NCBI GenBank assembly: GCA_011374735.1
Contig: DRPD01000193.1
Location: 1 to 6,693, forward strand
DNA from: Thermopetrobacter sp.
GTDB taxonomy: Bacteria; Pseudomonadota; Alphaproteobacteria; Rhizobiales; Aestuariivirgaceae
Reading direction: 5' to 3'
DNA: 6,693 nucleotides
The position numbers and the translations under genes are program-made. This document shows positions 6,391 through 6,693 of this stretch, piece by piece (the first letter of the stretch is position 1; each line of letters opens with the position of its first letter). Under the pieces are notes generated by a model, which was given only the letters and a program-made list of their open reading frames with translations, did not search any database and was not told where the DNA came from.

Positions 6391-6693
6391 TCAAGCCGAC
6401 ATGGCGGTCAGGGCGGTCTTCAGATCGTCCACCAGGTCGGTCTTCTCCCATGTGAAGCCGCCTTCGGCGTCCGGCGTGCGGCCGAAGTGGCCATAGGCCG
6501 CGGTGCGCGCATAGATCGGCCGGTTCAGGCCCAGATGCTCGCGGATGCCGCGCGGCCGCAGATCCATCACCTCGCGCAGCGCCTGCTCCAGCGCCCCCTC
6601 GGCCACTTCGCCGGTGCCGTGCAGATCGACGTAGAGCGACAGCGGCTCGGCCACGCCGATGGCGTAGGACAGCTGAATGGTGCAGCGTTCCGC
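6391..6693 (-). CDS. metK: S-adenosylmethionine synthetase, C-terminal part (5' end outside window)
   Basis: MetK makes S-adenosylmethionine from methionine and ATP in the cytosol, releasing phosphate and pyrophosphate. Only the last 100 codons are present; the frame is open through the right edge, so the start and the ATP/methionine-binding N-terminal and central domains are not seen. The C-terminal signature is clear: [20 protein letters not shown], then HGTGEV, then [27 protein letters not shown] and WEKTD. An apparent GTG start at 6654 encodes the Val of AIGVAEP and is internal, not a real start. The insertion-bearing tail ([21 protein letters not shown]) resembles alphaproteobacterial MetK more than enterobacterial forms. 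The gene is followed on the same strand, after 281 bases, by the EF-G-like gene; the hairpin at 6337-6358 may separate the two transcripts. Confidence 0.96.
   Translation of the reverse strand, partial: AERCTIQLSYAIGVAEPLSLYVDLHGTGEVAEGALEQALREVMDLRPRGIREHLGLNRPIYARTAAYGHFGRTPDAEGGFTWEKTDLVDDLKTALTAMSA

Overview
This is a GC-rich window of chromosome-like bacterial DNA, most likely from an alphaproteobacterium. The best taxonomic hints are the MetK C-terminus, with a '[15 protein letters not shown]' tail instead of the short enterobacterial form, and a divergent EF-G paralogue of a kind I associate with Alphaproteobacteria. Every gene is a recognisable housekeeping or metabolic family. There are no insertion sequences, integrases, tRNAs, rRNAs, CRISPR arrays or phage genes.

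Left half, plus strand (1-3682): three genes read rightward. The first is the 3' part of a DmsC/YnfH/SoeC-type membrane anchor of a molybdopterin oxidoreductase, whose beginning lies outside the window. After a 99-base gap come glcE and glcF, the FAD-binding-like and iron-sulfur subunits of membrane-associated glycolate oxidase, joined by a TGATG stop/start overlap. The catalytic subunit gene glcD, usually just upstream of glcE, is not in the window; its normal place is taken by the anchor gene. Both modules exchange electrons with the quinone pool.

Right half, minus strand (3687-6693): metK (S-adenosylmethionine synthetase, only its last 100 codons), then a 281-base non-coding stretch, then a 684-residue EF-G-like GTPase, then a small YbjQ/UPF0145 protein 47 bases further on. 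The EF-G-like protein keeps the five-domain architecture but has Ser where canonical EF-G has its catalytic His (DTPGS instead of DTPGH). glcF and the YbjQ gene converge with only four bases between their stop codons.

The part least explained by known genes is the interval between metK and the EF-G-like gene. It holds four inverted repeats, and the hexamer AACAAG/CTTGTT occurs five times there, the last copy abutting the strong Shine-Dalgarno sequence of the EF-G-like gene. That makes a structured or regulated leader conceivable. I see no clearly novel multi-gene system in this window.
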